DNA of 10,753 nucleotides, taken from positions 1 through 10,753 of the forward strand of contig JACVJA010000019.1 of NCBI GenBank assembly GCA_015661035.1, written 5' to 3'. Of this stretch, positions 1 to 7,103 are shown one piece after another. How positions within the stretch are numbered: the first letter of the stretch is position 1; each line of letters begins with the position of its first letter. A model generated the notes under the pieces. That model was not told where the DNA came from. It was given only the letters and a program-made list of their open reading frames with translations, and searched no databases. Both the position numbers and the translations under genes were made by a program. The stretch comes from Candidatus Calidifonticultor daggyaiensis. Its GTDB lineage: Bacteria; Actinomycetota; Humimicrobiia; Humimicrobiales; Humimicrobiaceae.

Positions 1-138
1 TTCATTTCATATTAATATAGAATATAAATATACAATTCTGAAAATCTATAAAACTGAACCTATAAAACCTTACTTAATGCTATATTTTTATATTAATATT
101 ATGTTATTTTATACCATTATTTCTAGGAGTCTTAATAA
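1..138. other. AT-rich region downstream of panB, no gene seen
   Basis: This stretch lies beyond the panB stop codon and runs to the left edge. It is almost entirely A and T with many stops in all frames. The ATG triplets on the minus strand open only a few codons, apart from one at 3-5 that runs off the edge and cannot be judged. There is no GC-rich hairpin followed by a T run, so no intrinsic terminator for panB can be called. The short palindrome at 90-99 is pure A/T and uninformative. Confidence 0.6.
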
Positions 139-999
139 TTATTTTATATATTTTTTTAGCATTGCATCAAATTTAGTTTTTTCTTCTGGTAAAATTGAAT
201 ATGTATGTTCTTTGGCAGGGAACTTAACATTTTTTACATCTTCGATATAATCTTTTATTGCTTTTATAATAACCTCTCCTAGATTTGCATATTTTTTAAC
301 AAACTTTGGAGTAAAAGCTTCAAAATAACCCAAAATATCCCCGCATATCATTACTTGACCATCAACGTCAGCCCCTGCTCCAATCCCTAGCAAAGGGATA
401 TTAACTATTTGTTTGATTGCTTTTGCAAGTTCGGGTGGTATTGCTTCAACTAAAAGCATTTTTGCCCCAGAGTTTTGTACTGCAATAGCATCATTAATTA
501 AAGCTTCAGCAGATTCAGCGGTTCTACCTTGTGCTTTAAAGCCCCCAAGCGCAGCAGATGATTGTGGAGTTAAACCTATATGACCAATTACTACAATTCC
601 AGCATCAGAAATAGCTTTTATTTTTGAAGCAACTCTTTGACCGCCTTCAAGCTTTATTGCATCAACATTTGCTTCTTTAATAAATCTTACTGCATTAAAA
701 ACAGCATCTGAATCACTTGTGTGATAACTTCCAAAAGGCATATCTCCAACAACAAATACATCAGGTGCCCCTCTTCTAACTGCCTTGCAGTGTATTATGC
801 ATTCATCCATTGTTACTGAAACAGTTCCGCTATAGCCATAAACGAGCATTCCTAATGAATCCCCAACTAAAATCATATCTATGCCTGCTTGCTGAGCAAA
901 GCTTGCCATCGGGTAATCGTAAGCAGTTATCCATGTAATTTTTTCACCATTTTGCTTCATTTGATAAAAATCATTAAGATTTAATTTCTTATCAGCCAT
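139..999 (-). CDS. panB: 3-methyl-2-oxobutanoate hydroxymethyltransferase (PanB)
   Basis: Cytoplasmic enzyme that transfers a hydroxymethyl group from 5,10-methylenetetrahydrofolate to 2-oxoisovalerate, giving ketopantoate, the first committed step of pantothenate and CoA synthesis. The 286-residue product has the usual family length and a complete TIM-barrel motif set. Visible motifs are VGDSLGM with the Mg-binding Asp47, GDMPFGSY with Asp86, KLEGG with Glu118, GHIGLTPQS near 139-147, the probable catalytic Glu185 in LVEAIP, and GIGAG at 205-209. The ATG at 997-999 is preferred over the TTG one codon upstream because AAAGG sits 6 bases before the ATG and only 3 before the TTG. panB lies 67 bases downstream of smpB, probably as the tail of the same transcription unit. 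No other pantothenate gene is visible. Function is secure from the motifs. Confidence 0.97.
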   Translation of the reverse strand: MADKKLNLNDFYQMKQNGEKITWITAYDYPMASFAQQAGIDMILVGDSLGMLVYGYSGTVSVTMDECIIHCKAVRRGAPDVFVVGDMPFGSYHTSDSDAVFNAVRFIKEANVDAIKLEGGQRVASKIKAISDAGIVVIGHIGLTPQSSAALGGFKAQGRTAESAEALINDAIAVQNSGAKMLLVEAIPPELAKAIKQIVNIPLLGIGAGADVDGQVMICGDILGYFEAFTPKFVKKYANLGEVIIKAIKDYIEDVKNVKFPAKEHTYSILPEEKTKFDAMLKKYIK

Positions 1000-1066
1000 C
1001 AATTTCCTTTCTTCTATAAACTATAAAAAATAATTTATAAATAAAAATTAATAAATAAATTCAAAA

Positions 1067-1549
1067 CTACTTTAAAAAGTTTTTTGTTTTTAGTGCTCTT
1101 CTAATTTCAAGATCAGCTTGCTTTTTTTCTAAATCTTTTCTTTTATCCTGCTTTAACTTTCCCTTAGCTAAAGCTAGTTCAACCTTAACAAAAGCTCCAG
1201 ATAAGTATAATGACAGAGGAATAAGTGTTAAACTTTTATCAGTCATTTTTCCAGTTATTTTATTTATTTCACGTTTATGTAAAAGAAGTTTCCTTACTCT
1301 TTCCGGTTTTATGTCATCAAGCCTGCTCTTGCTGTATGGAGAAATATGCATATTATATAAAAATAATTCACCATTTTTAATTCTAGCATAGCTGTCTTTT
1401 AAATTAACCTTGTGCTCTCTTATTGATTTTACTTCATTTCCCTGAAGTACTATTCCTGCTTCATATCTTTCAATTATAAAAAAATCTTTTAAAGCTTTTT
1501 TATTTTGCGCAATTTGAATTTTACTATCTTCCCCTTTTCTCTTTGCCAT
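1067..1549 (-). CDS. smpB: SsrA-binding protein SmpB
   Basis: Cytoplasmic RNA-binding protein that escorts tmRNA to ribosomes stalled on broken messages, allowing trans-translation and release. The 160-residue product has the normal length. It shows the N-terminal QNKKA element (15-19), the OB-fold core with AGIVLQGNEVKSIR (31-44), the conserved RKLLLHKREI (86-95) and IPLSLY (110-115). A basic C-terminal tail, including DKRKD and RRALK, is the segment that enters the empty mRNA channel in known SmpB proteins. Its ATG lies 2 bases after the stop of the S41 protease gene and no clear Shine-Dalgarno is seen. Translation is therefore probably coupled to the upstream gene. The segment at 73-83 (KSRLDDIKPER) differs from the commoner form of that loop. 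Identification is secure. Confidence 0.97.
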   Translation of the reverse strand: MAKRKGEDSKIQIAQNKKALKDFFIIERYEAGIVLQGNEVKSIREHKVNLKDSYARIKNGELFLYNMHISPYSKSRLDDIKPERVRKLLLHKREINKITGKMTDKSLTLIPLSLYLSGAFVKVELALAKGKLKQDKRKDLEKKQADLEIRRALKTKNFLK

Positions 1550-1551
1550 AC

Positions 1552-2865
1552 TTAGTTCTTATCCCAGTTGTCAATTAATATTTTTATTTCTTCAATTGCC
1601 CTTTTAAGCTGCACATCTTCTTTATCATCTTTGGTTAAAGCAACAACTATATCTGGAGTAATTCCTACTCCATCTATTGAAGTGCCGCTTGGTAGAAAGT
1701 ACTTTGCTGTAGTAAATTTAATTCCTGAACCGTCAGGCAAATCATTTAAAACTTGAACAGTGCCTTTACCAAAACTTTTTTCTCCTATTAATAATGCTCT
1801 GTTTAAATCTTTTAAAGCACCTGCAGCCAACTCTGCTGCACTTGCAGAGTAGCCATTAATAAGAACAACTAATGGTATATTCGTATATCCACCTGGCTTT
1901 GCCTTATACTCTTCAACAATATCTTTATTATTTGTTCTCCCTTTTACAGTAACTATTAAACCTTTATCCAAGAATAAATCACAAAACATAACAGCATCAT
2001 TAAGAGTACCTCCAAGATTGTTCCTTAAATCAATAATTATACCCTTTATATATCCATTATTATAATTACTGCTTAAGCTTTCAGTTTTTTCGGTTTTATT
2101 AGCATTATCAAGAATTGATTGAATTTTTTCACCTAGCTTAACTGCCCCTTCTTCTTGAAAATCTATATATTGAATATATAAAATATTTTGTTCAATCTTA
2201 CTAATAGAAAAATTTGGCACATAAAATCTTTTTCTAATAATTGTAAAATTATAATTTTTATTTTCTGATTGTCTAAATATAGTTAAACTTACCTGAGTAT
2301 TTTCTTCTCCTTTTATCATAGAAACAACTTCATCTAAACTTTTTTCTTTAATGCTAATACCATCGACAGCGGTAATTATATCCCCCTCGAGCAACCCTGC
2401 ATTAAAAGCCGGCGTATTTTCAATTACGCTAATTATTAAAACTTCATTTTTATCATTCAAAGTTACAATAACTCCAATACCACTCATTGTGCCACTATAA
2501 GATTCTATAATTTGTTTATACTGCTCTGGAGAAAAATAATCCGCATATTTATCTTCCAAGCTACTAAGCATTCCTTTTATTGCAGCACTGGTAAGCTCTT
2601 TTGCAGTTTTTTTATTTAAAGAATTTGCAGTAATAAAATCAATTGCTTTTTGGATTGCCTTTATCTCAATTGAAGATGTGCTAACTTGACTGCTTAATTC
2701 AGAATTTCCAAAAGCATTTGATTTATTAAATGATTGAGGAACTTGTAAAAAATTATCTAATAATAAGTCCTTTTTTTCAAAGCTTATACCTAAAATAAAT
2801 CCACCTAAAAAAATAACTGCACTAAAAATTACCAAAACAACAGAAACTAATATATTTTTTTTCAT
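1552..2865 (-). CDS. S41 family carboxyl-terminal processing protease with PDZ domain
   Basis: A membrane-anchored extracytoplasmic serine protease of the CtpA/CtpB/Prc family, which cleaves partly unfolded or C-terminally recognised substrates. A single hydrophobic segment at 6-27 after MKKN acts as signal anchor. A helical lead-in (70-120) is followed by a PDZ domain (about 127-200, with GLLEGD at 157-162). The protease core carries IIIDLRNNLGG (276-286). The Ser-Lys dyad is visible: Ser342 in YSASAAE and Lys367 in FGKGTVQ, 25 residues apart as in B. subtilis CtpB. An Asn/Ser-rich stretch near 253-272 looks like an insertion ahead of the core strand. At 437 residues it is of usual size. AGGAG lies 13 bases before the ATG, rather far. 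It follows the M23 hydrolase gene after 102 bases and nearly touches smpB. Control of the adjacent cell-wall hydrolase is inference. Confidence 0.93.
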   Translation of the reverse strand: MKKNILVSVVLVIFSAVIFLGGFILGISFEKKDLLLDNFLQVPQSFNKSNAFGNSELSSQVSTSSIEIKAIQKAIDFITANSLNKKTAKELTSAAIKGMLSSLEDKYADYFSPEQYKQIIESYSGTMSGIGVIVTLNDKNEVLIISVIENTPAFNAGLLEGDIITAVDGISIKEKSLDEVVSMIKGEENTQVSLTIFRQSENKNYNFTIIRKRFYVPNFSISKIEQNILYIQYIDFQEEGAVKLGEKIQSILDNANKTEKTESLSSNYNNGYIKGIIIDLRNNLGGTLNDAVMFCDLFLDKGLIVTVKGRTNNKDIVEEYKAKPGGYTNIPLVVLINGYSASAAELAAGALKDLNRALLIGEKSFGKGTVQVLNDLPDGSGIKFTTAKYFLPSGTSIDGVGITPDIVVALTKDDKEDVQLKRAIEEIKILIDNWDKN

Positions 2866-2906
2866 TTAAAACTTTTAACTCCTAAAAATTTTAATATTAA
2901 TTTTGA

Positions 2907-2944
2907 AAATATTAATAAAACTAATTATAAATATTAATAAAACT
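2907..2944. repeat. 16-bp direct repeat, 22-bp period, ahead of the S41 protease gene
   Basis: Two perfect copies of AAATATTAATAAAACT (plus-strand reading) lie at 2907-2922 and 2929-2944, separated by AATTAT. An inverted TTAATATT at 2891-2898 pairs with AATATTAA at 2908-2915. The repeat sits in the 102-base gap between the M23 and S41 genes. The period is close to two helical turns, which would fit a protein binding site, but the sequence is pure low-complexity A/T apart from one C and could be slippage. Confidence 0.5.
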
Positions 2945-2967
2945 CATAAAAACTTATTATAAAAAAC

Positions 2968-4194
2968 TTACTGTAAAAATTGAATTGGGTTTTGTGCTGC
3001 CCCATTAATTCTAACTTCAAAATGAAGGTGCGAACCTGTTGCCCATCCAGTTGAACCAACAAGTCCAATTACTTGACCCCTTTCAACTCTCTGACCAACT
3101 GAAACAAGAATTCTTGAAAGATGCGCATACCAGGTTGCAAAACCACCTCCATGATAAATAACTACGGAATAACCATAACCACCATCATAACCAGCTTGAA
3201 TTATATCACCACCATCTGCTGCCTTTATAATAGTTCCACTAGGTGCAACTATGTCAATACCTGAATGAAATCTTCTATAGCCAAAAAGAGGGTGCATTCT
3301 ATACCCAAAACCAGATTGAATTCTTCCAATGACAGGCCATAAAAATTTATCGCCAGGAGCGTTGCCATATCTATAACTTTCAAGAATACGAGTAATCTCA
3401 GCCTCTTTAATTTCAAGATCTTTCTCCATTGCAAGCAAAGCATTTTTATTTGCTCTTGTTTTTGCAAGCAGGCTGCTCTTTTCATCATATAACCCTTGAA
3501 TTTCCCTTTGTTTTTTTTCAGCTTGAGCTACAAGCTTTTCCACTTCAGCTTTATTTTGTCTTTGTTTCTCTCGTAAATCAATTATAGCCTTTTTTATGCT
3601 TAAATTTGCAGTTCTTTTGTCTTTAATTTGTTTTAAAACTTCAGCATCTTGTTGGGCTAGTACACTCATTAGCTTAAACCTTGTAACCAAATCTAAAAAA
3701 TTATCAGCTTTTAATAAAATTTCTAATATATTGTTTTGACTATTTTTGTATATTTGTGAAACCCTTTTATTTAAAATCTTAACTTTCTCATTTATTTCTT
3801 CATCAATTTGTCTAACTTCTTCTTCTTTTTTTACAAGTTCAATTGTTGTCTTATCAATTGCGCTTTTAGCTTCAGCCAATCTATCATTTAAGCTGTCAAG
3901 CTGAGAAAGCGAATCAAGCAGGACTGATTCAACATCTTTGACTTCCTTTAAATAAGACTGTTCCTGTTTTTTTACTTCCTCAATTTTCTTTTGAGTTTCT
4001 TCTCTTTGCTTCTTAATCTGCTCAAGTTCATCTTCCAATGACTGCGGGTATAGTTTAGATGGAATAATTACAAATATAGCTATTGTAAAAATTATAAGAA
4101 AAAGTAAAAAGCTAAGTATTTTTGCAATATACTTTTTATAGTTTTTTAAAAAAAAACTAAATATCCTAAAAATATTTATTCTAAAAAAAATCAA
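2968..4194 (-). CDS. Membrane-anchored coiled-coil M23 (LytM) peptidase, EnvC-like partner of FtsEX
   Basis: Probable extracytoplasmic murein endopeptidase or hydrolase activator acting at the septum. The 408-residue product has a hydrophobic segment at about 22-44 and a long charged coiled coil from about 53 to 270, rich in K, E and Q. A C-terminal LytM domain spans about 285-405. The domain looks catalytically complete: His310 and Asp314 in FHSGID, His358 in WYAHLS, and His389/His391 in SHLHFEV. This differs from E. coli EnvC, whose LytM domain lacks the zinc site. The start is a TTG at 4192-4194 with AGGGG five bases before it. No ATG occurs in frame before the upstream stop. It lies 87 bases after ftsX, the classical position for an FtsX-controlled hydrolase. 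Domain call is firm; the FtsEX partnership is inferred from position and architecture. Confidence 0.92.
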   Translation of the reverse strand: MIFFRINIFRIFSFFLKNYKKYIAKILSFLLFLIIFTIAIFVIIPSKLYPQSLEDELEQIKKQREETQKKIEEVKKQEQSYLKEVKDVESVLLDSLSQLDSLNDRLAEAKSAIDKTTIELVKKEEEVRQIDEEINEKVKILNKRVSQIYKNSQNNILEILLKADNFLDLVTRFKLMSVLAQQDAEVLKQIKDKRTANLSIKKAIIDLREKQRQNKAEVEKLVAQAEKKQREIQGLYDEKSSLLAKTRANKNALLAMEKDLEIKEAEITRILESYRYGNAPGDKFLWPVIGRIQSGFGYRMHPLFGYRRFHSGIDIVAPSGTIIKAADGGDIIQAGYDGGYGYSVVIYHGGGFATWYAHLSRILVSVGQRVERGQVIGLVGSTGWATGSHLHFEVRINGAAQNPIQFLQ

Positions 4195-4281
4195 TTTAAC
4201 CCCTAAAATAAAAAAAGATATTTTTTTAAAGACTAAATTTGCAATAAAATTTTTGTTTATAAAATTCTTATTTATTCAAAT

Positions 4282-5193
4282 TTATATCCTTATATACCTT
4301 TTTAAAGCAAAATTGCTGCTTAAAAGTCCTATAAGACAACCTAAAATAATAATTGCAGCATAAATGTATAAAATTATATTATTTGAACCTAAGATTGCTA
4401 AATCTTTAACATGTAAAGTATCATAAATTGCCTTTTCGCCTCTAATAATAAGATTGCTTGATAAAAAATATAATAAAATCACTGAAATAATACTTCCAAT
4501 TAAACCTTCAAAAAGCCCTTCAAAAATAAACGGAATCCTGACAAACCAATTTGTTGCACCCACAAGCTTCATAACCTCAATTTCTTTTCTTCTTGCATGA
4601 ATTGAAAGCCTAATAGTATTAAAAATTAAAACAACAGCGGCTAAAAAAAGCATTATTATTATTAAAAATGCAATGGAACCTGCAATTGCAGTAATAGAAA
4701 AAAGTTTTTTTACATAATTTTGCCCGTAAATTACTTCATCAACACCTTCAATATAGCCACCCTCTTTTGTCATGAATCGTAAAGCTACTTGCTCTACTTT
4801 TTCAGGACTTTTTAGTTTGATTTCAAATGATGCCGGCAAAGGATTGCCTTGAATTTCTTTTAAAATTTCACTTCCTTCATTCTCTTCTTTAAACTTTTCT
4901 AAAGCTTGCTCTTTTGACACATAAGTCACTTCTTTAACTTCATCCCATTTCTTTATCTGATCTTCTAAATAATTTTTAAACTCTTCTGTAACATTATCTT
5001 TTAAATAAACAGCAAGTTCTACTTGGCTTTTTACTGAAGTTAAAATACCTTGTATGTCATAAACTAAAATAAAAAAGAATCCTACAATAAAAAGTGTTAT
5101 TGCAACTGTAGTAACAGCAGTAAAAAACATTAAAAAGTTTCTTTTTAATGATGAAAAAGTCTCTCCAAAAAAATATCTTGGTCTAAAAATCAA
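4282..5193 (-). CDS. ftsX: Cell division permease-like protein FtsX
   Basis: Membrane half of the FtsEX complex, which passes ATP-driven conformational change across the membrane to cell-wall hydrolases instead of transporting a substrate. The 303-residue product has the typical topology: one membrane segment at about 22-45, an extracytoplasmic domain of roughly 50-165, then three segments at about 168-192, 222-246 and 273-295. The FtsX hallmark between segments 2 and 3 is present as ARRKEIEVMKLVGATNWFVR (200-219). The gene begins with TTG at 5191-5193, two bases after the ftsE stop. AGGAG lies 10 bases upstream inside the end of ftsE, so translation is probably coupled. No upstream ATG competes. 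Identification is secure from topology, motif and neighbour. Confidence 0.95.
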   Translation of the reverse strand: MIFRPRYFFGETFSSLKRNFLMFFTAVTTVAITLFIVGFFFILVYDIQGILTSVKSQVELAVYLKDNVTEEFKNYLEDQIKKWDEVKEVTYVSKEQALEKFKEENEGSEILKEIQGNPLPASFEIKLKSPEKVEQVALRFMTKEGGYIEGVDEVIYGQNYVKKLFSITAIAGSIAFLIIIMLFLAAVVLIFNTIRLSIHARRKEIEVMKLVGATNWFVRIPFIFEGLFEGLIGSIISVILLYFLSSNLIIRGEKAIYDTLHVKDLAILGSNNIILYIYAAIIILGCLIGLLSSNFALKRYIRI

Positions 5194-5195
5194 GC

Positions 5196-5876
5196 CTAAT
5201 ACACTCCTCTCTGCTGGTCTCTTATAATTTCACCATCTTCAAGTTCTATTACACGTCTTCTCATTGCATTAACAATATTTTTATCGTGTGTAGCCATTGC
5301 AACAGTCGTGCCTATTAAATTTATCCTTGACAATAGCTTCATTATTCCTTCAGATGTTGCAGGGTCTAAATTACCAGTAGGCTCATCTGCAAGCAGTATT
5401 GGGGGTCTATTAACGAATGCTCTAGCAATGGAGACCCTCTGCTGCTCCCCAGCTGAAAGTTGATGTGGATATGAATGCATTTTGTGTTCAAGCCCTACAA
5501 GTTTTAAAACTTGAGGAACTTGTACTTTAATTACATATGACGGTTTGCCAATAACCTCAAGAGCAAAAGCAACGTTTTCAAAAGCTGTTTTATTAGGTAA
5601 AAGTTTGAAATCCTGGAAAACTGATCCGATATTTCGCCGAAGCTGAGGAATTCTTGATGTCTTTAAATTACAGATATTTCTTCCAGCAATAAAAATTGCA
5701 CCACTAGTTACAGGTATTTCTCTTATTAAAAGTTTTATTATTGTAGATTTACCTGAACCACTAGGACCAACAATAAAAACAAATTCACCCTTTTTTATTG
5801 TAAGGTTAATGTTTTTTAGTGCAACAGTGTTATCTTCATATATTTTTGTGACATTTCTAAATTCTATCATATTCAT
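5196..5876 (-). CDS. ftsE: Cell division ATP-binding protein FtsE
   Basis: Cytoplasmic ATPase that pairs with FtsX in the divisome and gates peptidoglycan hydrolysis. The 226-residue product has all ABC motifs: Walker A GPSGSGKST (37-45), Q-loop Gln88 in VFQDFKLLP, signature LSAGEQQ (140-146), Walker B ILLADEP (160-166) with catalytic Glu165, D-loop GNLD and switch His197 in ATHDK. VFQDFKLL and the SAGEQQRV form are typical of FtsE rather than LolD-type exporters, and the following ftsX confirms it. The ATG at 5874-5876 lies 21 bases after prfB. AAAGG is 12 bases upstream, a long spacing. A second ATG two codons in is even further away, so the first is kept. Confidence 0.96.
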   Translation of the reverse strand: MNMIEFRNVTKIYEDNTVALKNINLTIKKGEFVFIVGPSGSGKSTIIKLLIREIPVTSGAIFIAGRNICNLKTSRIPQLRRNIGSVFQDFKLLPNKTAFENVAFALEVIGKPSYVIKVQVPQVLKLVGLEHKMHSYPHQLSAGEQQRVSIARAFVNRPPILLADEPTGNLDPATSEGIMKLLSRINLIGTTVAMATHDKNIVNAMRRRVIELEDGEIIRDQQRGVY

Positions 5877-5897
5877 AGTATTTGTTAACCTTTAAGT

Positions 5898-7083
5898 TTA
5901 ACTTTTGGTTAATTTTTTTTCAAGATAACCTTTAATAAACAAGTCTATTTCACCATTTAAAACTGAGTTAACATCTGAAGTTTCTATATTGGTTCTATGA
6001 TCTTTAATTAATTGATAAGGTTGTAGAATATAGCTTCTAATTTGATTACCCCACCCGATATCTTTTTTTTCACCTCTTACTTTATCTATTTCTTCCTTTT
6101 TCTTTTTTTGCTCAAGCTCAAACAATTTTGATTTTAAGACCTGCATGGCTATTTGTCTGTTTAAAATTTGCGATCTTTCATCTTGACAAGAAACAATAAT
6201 ACCAGTAGGAATGTGTGTTATTCTAACAGCAGAATCTGTAACATTTACATGTTGCCCTCCAGCACTGCTTGATCTAAAAGTTTCAATTTTTAAATCTTTA
6301 ATATTGATTTCTATCTGAACATCTTCTTCAATTAATGGTATAACATCAACAGAAGCAAAGGATGTATGGCGCCTCTTTGAAGCATCAAATGGAGATATTC
6401 TAACTAATCTATGAATGCCTCTTTCACCCTTTAACAAGCCATAAGCATAGTTCCCGCGTACAGTAAATGTCACACTTTTTATACCAGCTTCTTCACCTGG
6501 CAAATAATCAATAACTTTATATTCAAAACTTTTAGAGTCCATCCATTTTTTATACATCCTAAAAAGCATTTCAGCCCAATCATGAGATTCTGTTCCTCCA
6601 GCCCCAGGATGTATTGTTACTATAGCAGGATAAGAATCAAATTTTTCAGAAAGTAAAAGTTCAGTTTCAATAAGTTCTAATTGGCTTGATATGTAATTTA
6701 AGTTATTTAAAAGCTCCTTATAGATGCTGTCATCATATTCTATATAGAGTAATTCAAGTGCTGTTTTTGATGTTTCAATTTTTTCTTCCAAAGAATTAAT
6801 TTTATTTAAAATCTCTTTATATTCATTTAACTTTTTTGTTATGTTTTGAGCCTTCTTTAAATCTAGCCAAAAATCCTCTTTTTCAAGACACTTTTCAAGT
6901 TCACTAATAGCCTTATTTTTTCCACCTAAGTCAAAGACACTCCTTTAAAAAATTAAATTTTTCTATATTTACACCAAGATTTGTTTTTATTTGTTCAAAA
7001 TCTACAATAATGTTTTGTCCATTCTTAATATTTTTACTAATTTTGGCATCTTTATTTTTTTCTTGATTTTTCTCTTCTGCCAT
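5898..7083 (-). CDS. prfB: Peptide chain release factor 2, joined by programmed +1 frameshift
   Basis: RF2 recognises UAA and UGA stops and triggers peptide release. The gene is in two frames. A first part of 50 codons runs from ATG 7081-7083 to an in-frame TGA at 6931-6933. The main part resumes one base further on at GAC 6930-6932 and ends with TAA at 5898-5900, giving about 394 residues. Visible features are PGAGGTESHDW (159-169), the RF2 codon-recognition tripeptide SPF at 230-232, and the catalytic SAGGQHVN with GGQ at 275-277. AAAGG lies 5 bases before the ATG, which is 20 bases after secA. The frame-0 part is about 25 codons longer than in E. coli or B. subtilis. It contains no other ATG, GTG or TTG, so a lysine- and asparagine-rich extension seems real. 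The TTG near 6791 in the second frame is not the start. Premature UGA gives RF2 autoregulation. Confidence 0.95.
6930..6945 (-). promoter_or_regulatory. prfB: prfB programmed +1 frameshift site
   Basis: Read on the minus strand, the site is AAGGAG, a 3-base spacer TGT, then CTT TGA C. The layout matches the E. coli prfB recoding site (SD-like element, 3-base spacer, slippery CUU, UGA, C). The peptidyl-tRNA on CTT slips one base forward when RF2 is scarce, so that GAC is read in the new frame. After the shift the reading frame stays open for 344 codons to the RF2 C-terminus, while the unshifted frame ends at this TGA. Confidence 0.95.
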
Positions 7084-7103
7084 AAAAACCTTTCATATAA
7101 TTT

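Noticed and set aside
90..99. ATATTAATAT palindrome downstream of panB as a terminator or operator
   Set aside because: A pure A/T palindrome is expected by chance in this composition; there is no GC stem and no following T run on the transcribed strand.
1568..1756. 62-codon plus-strand frame opposite the S41 protease 3' end
   Set aside because: It is antisense to a conserved catalytic domain and has no recognisable motif.
3249..3488. 79-codon minus-strand frame inside the M23 gene
   Set aside because: It is an alternate frame through the conserved LytM domain.
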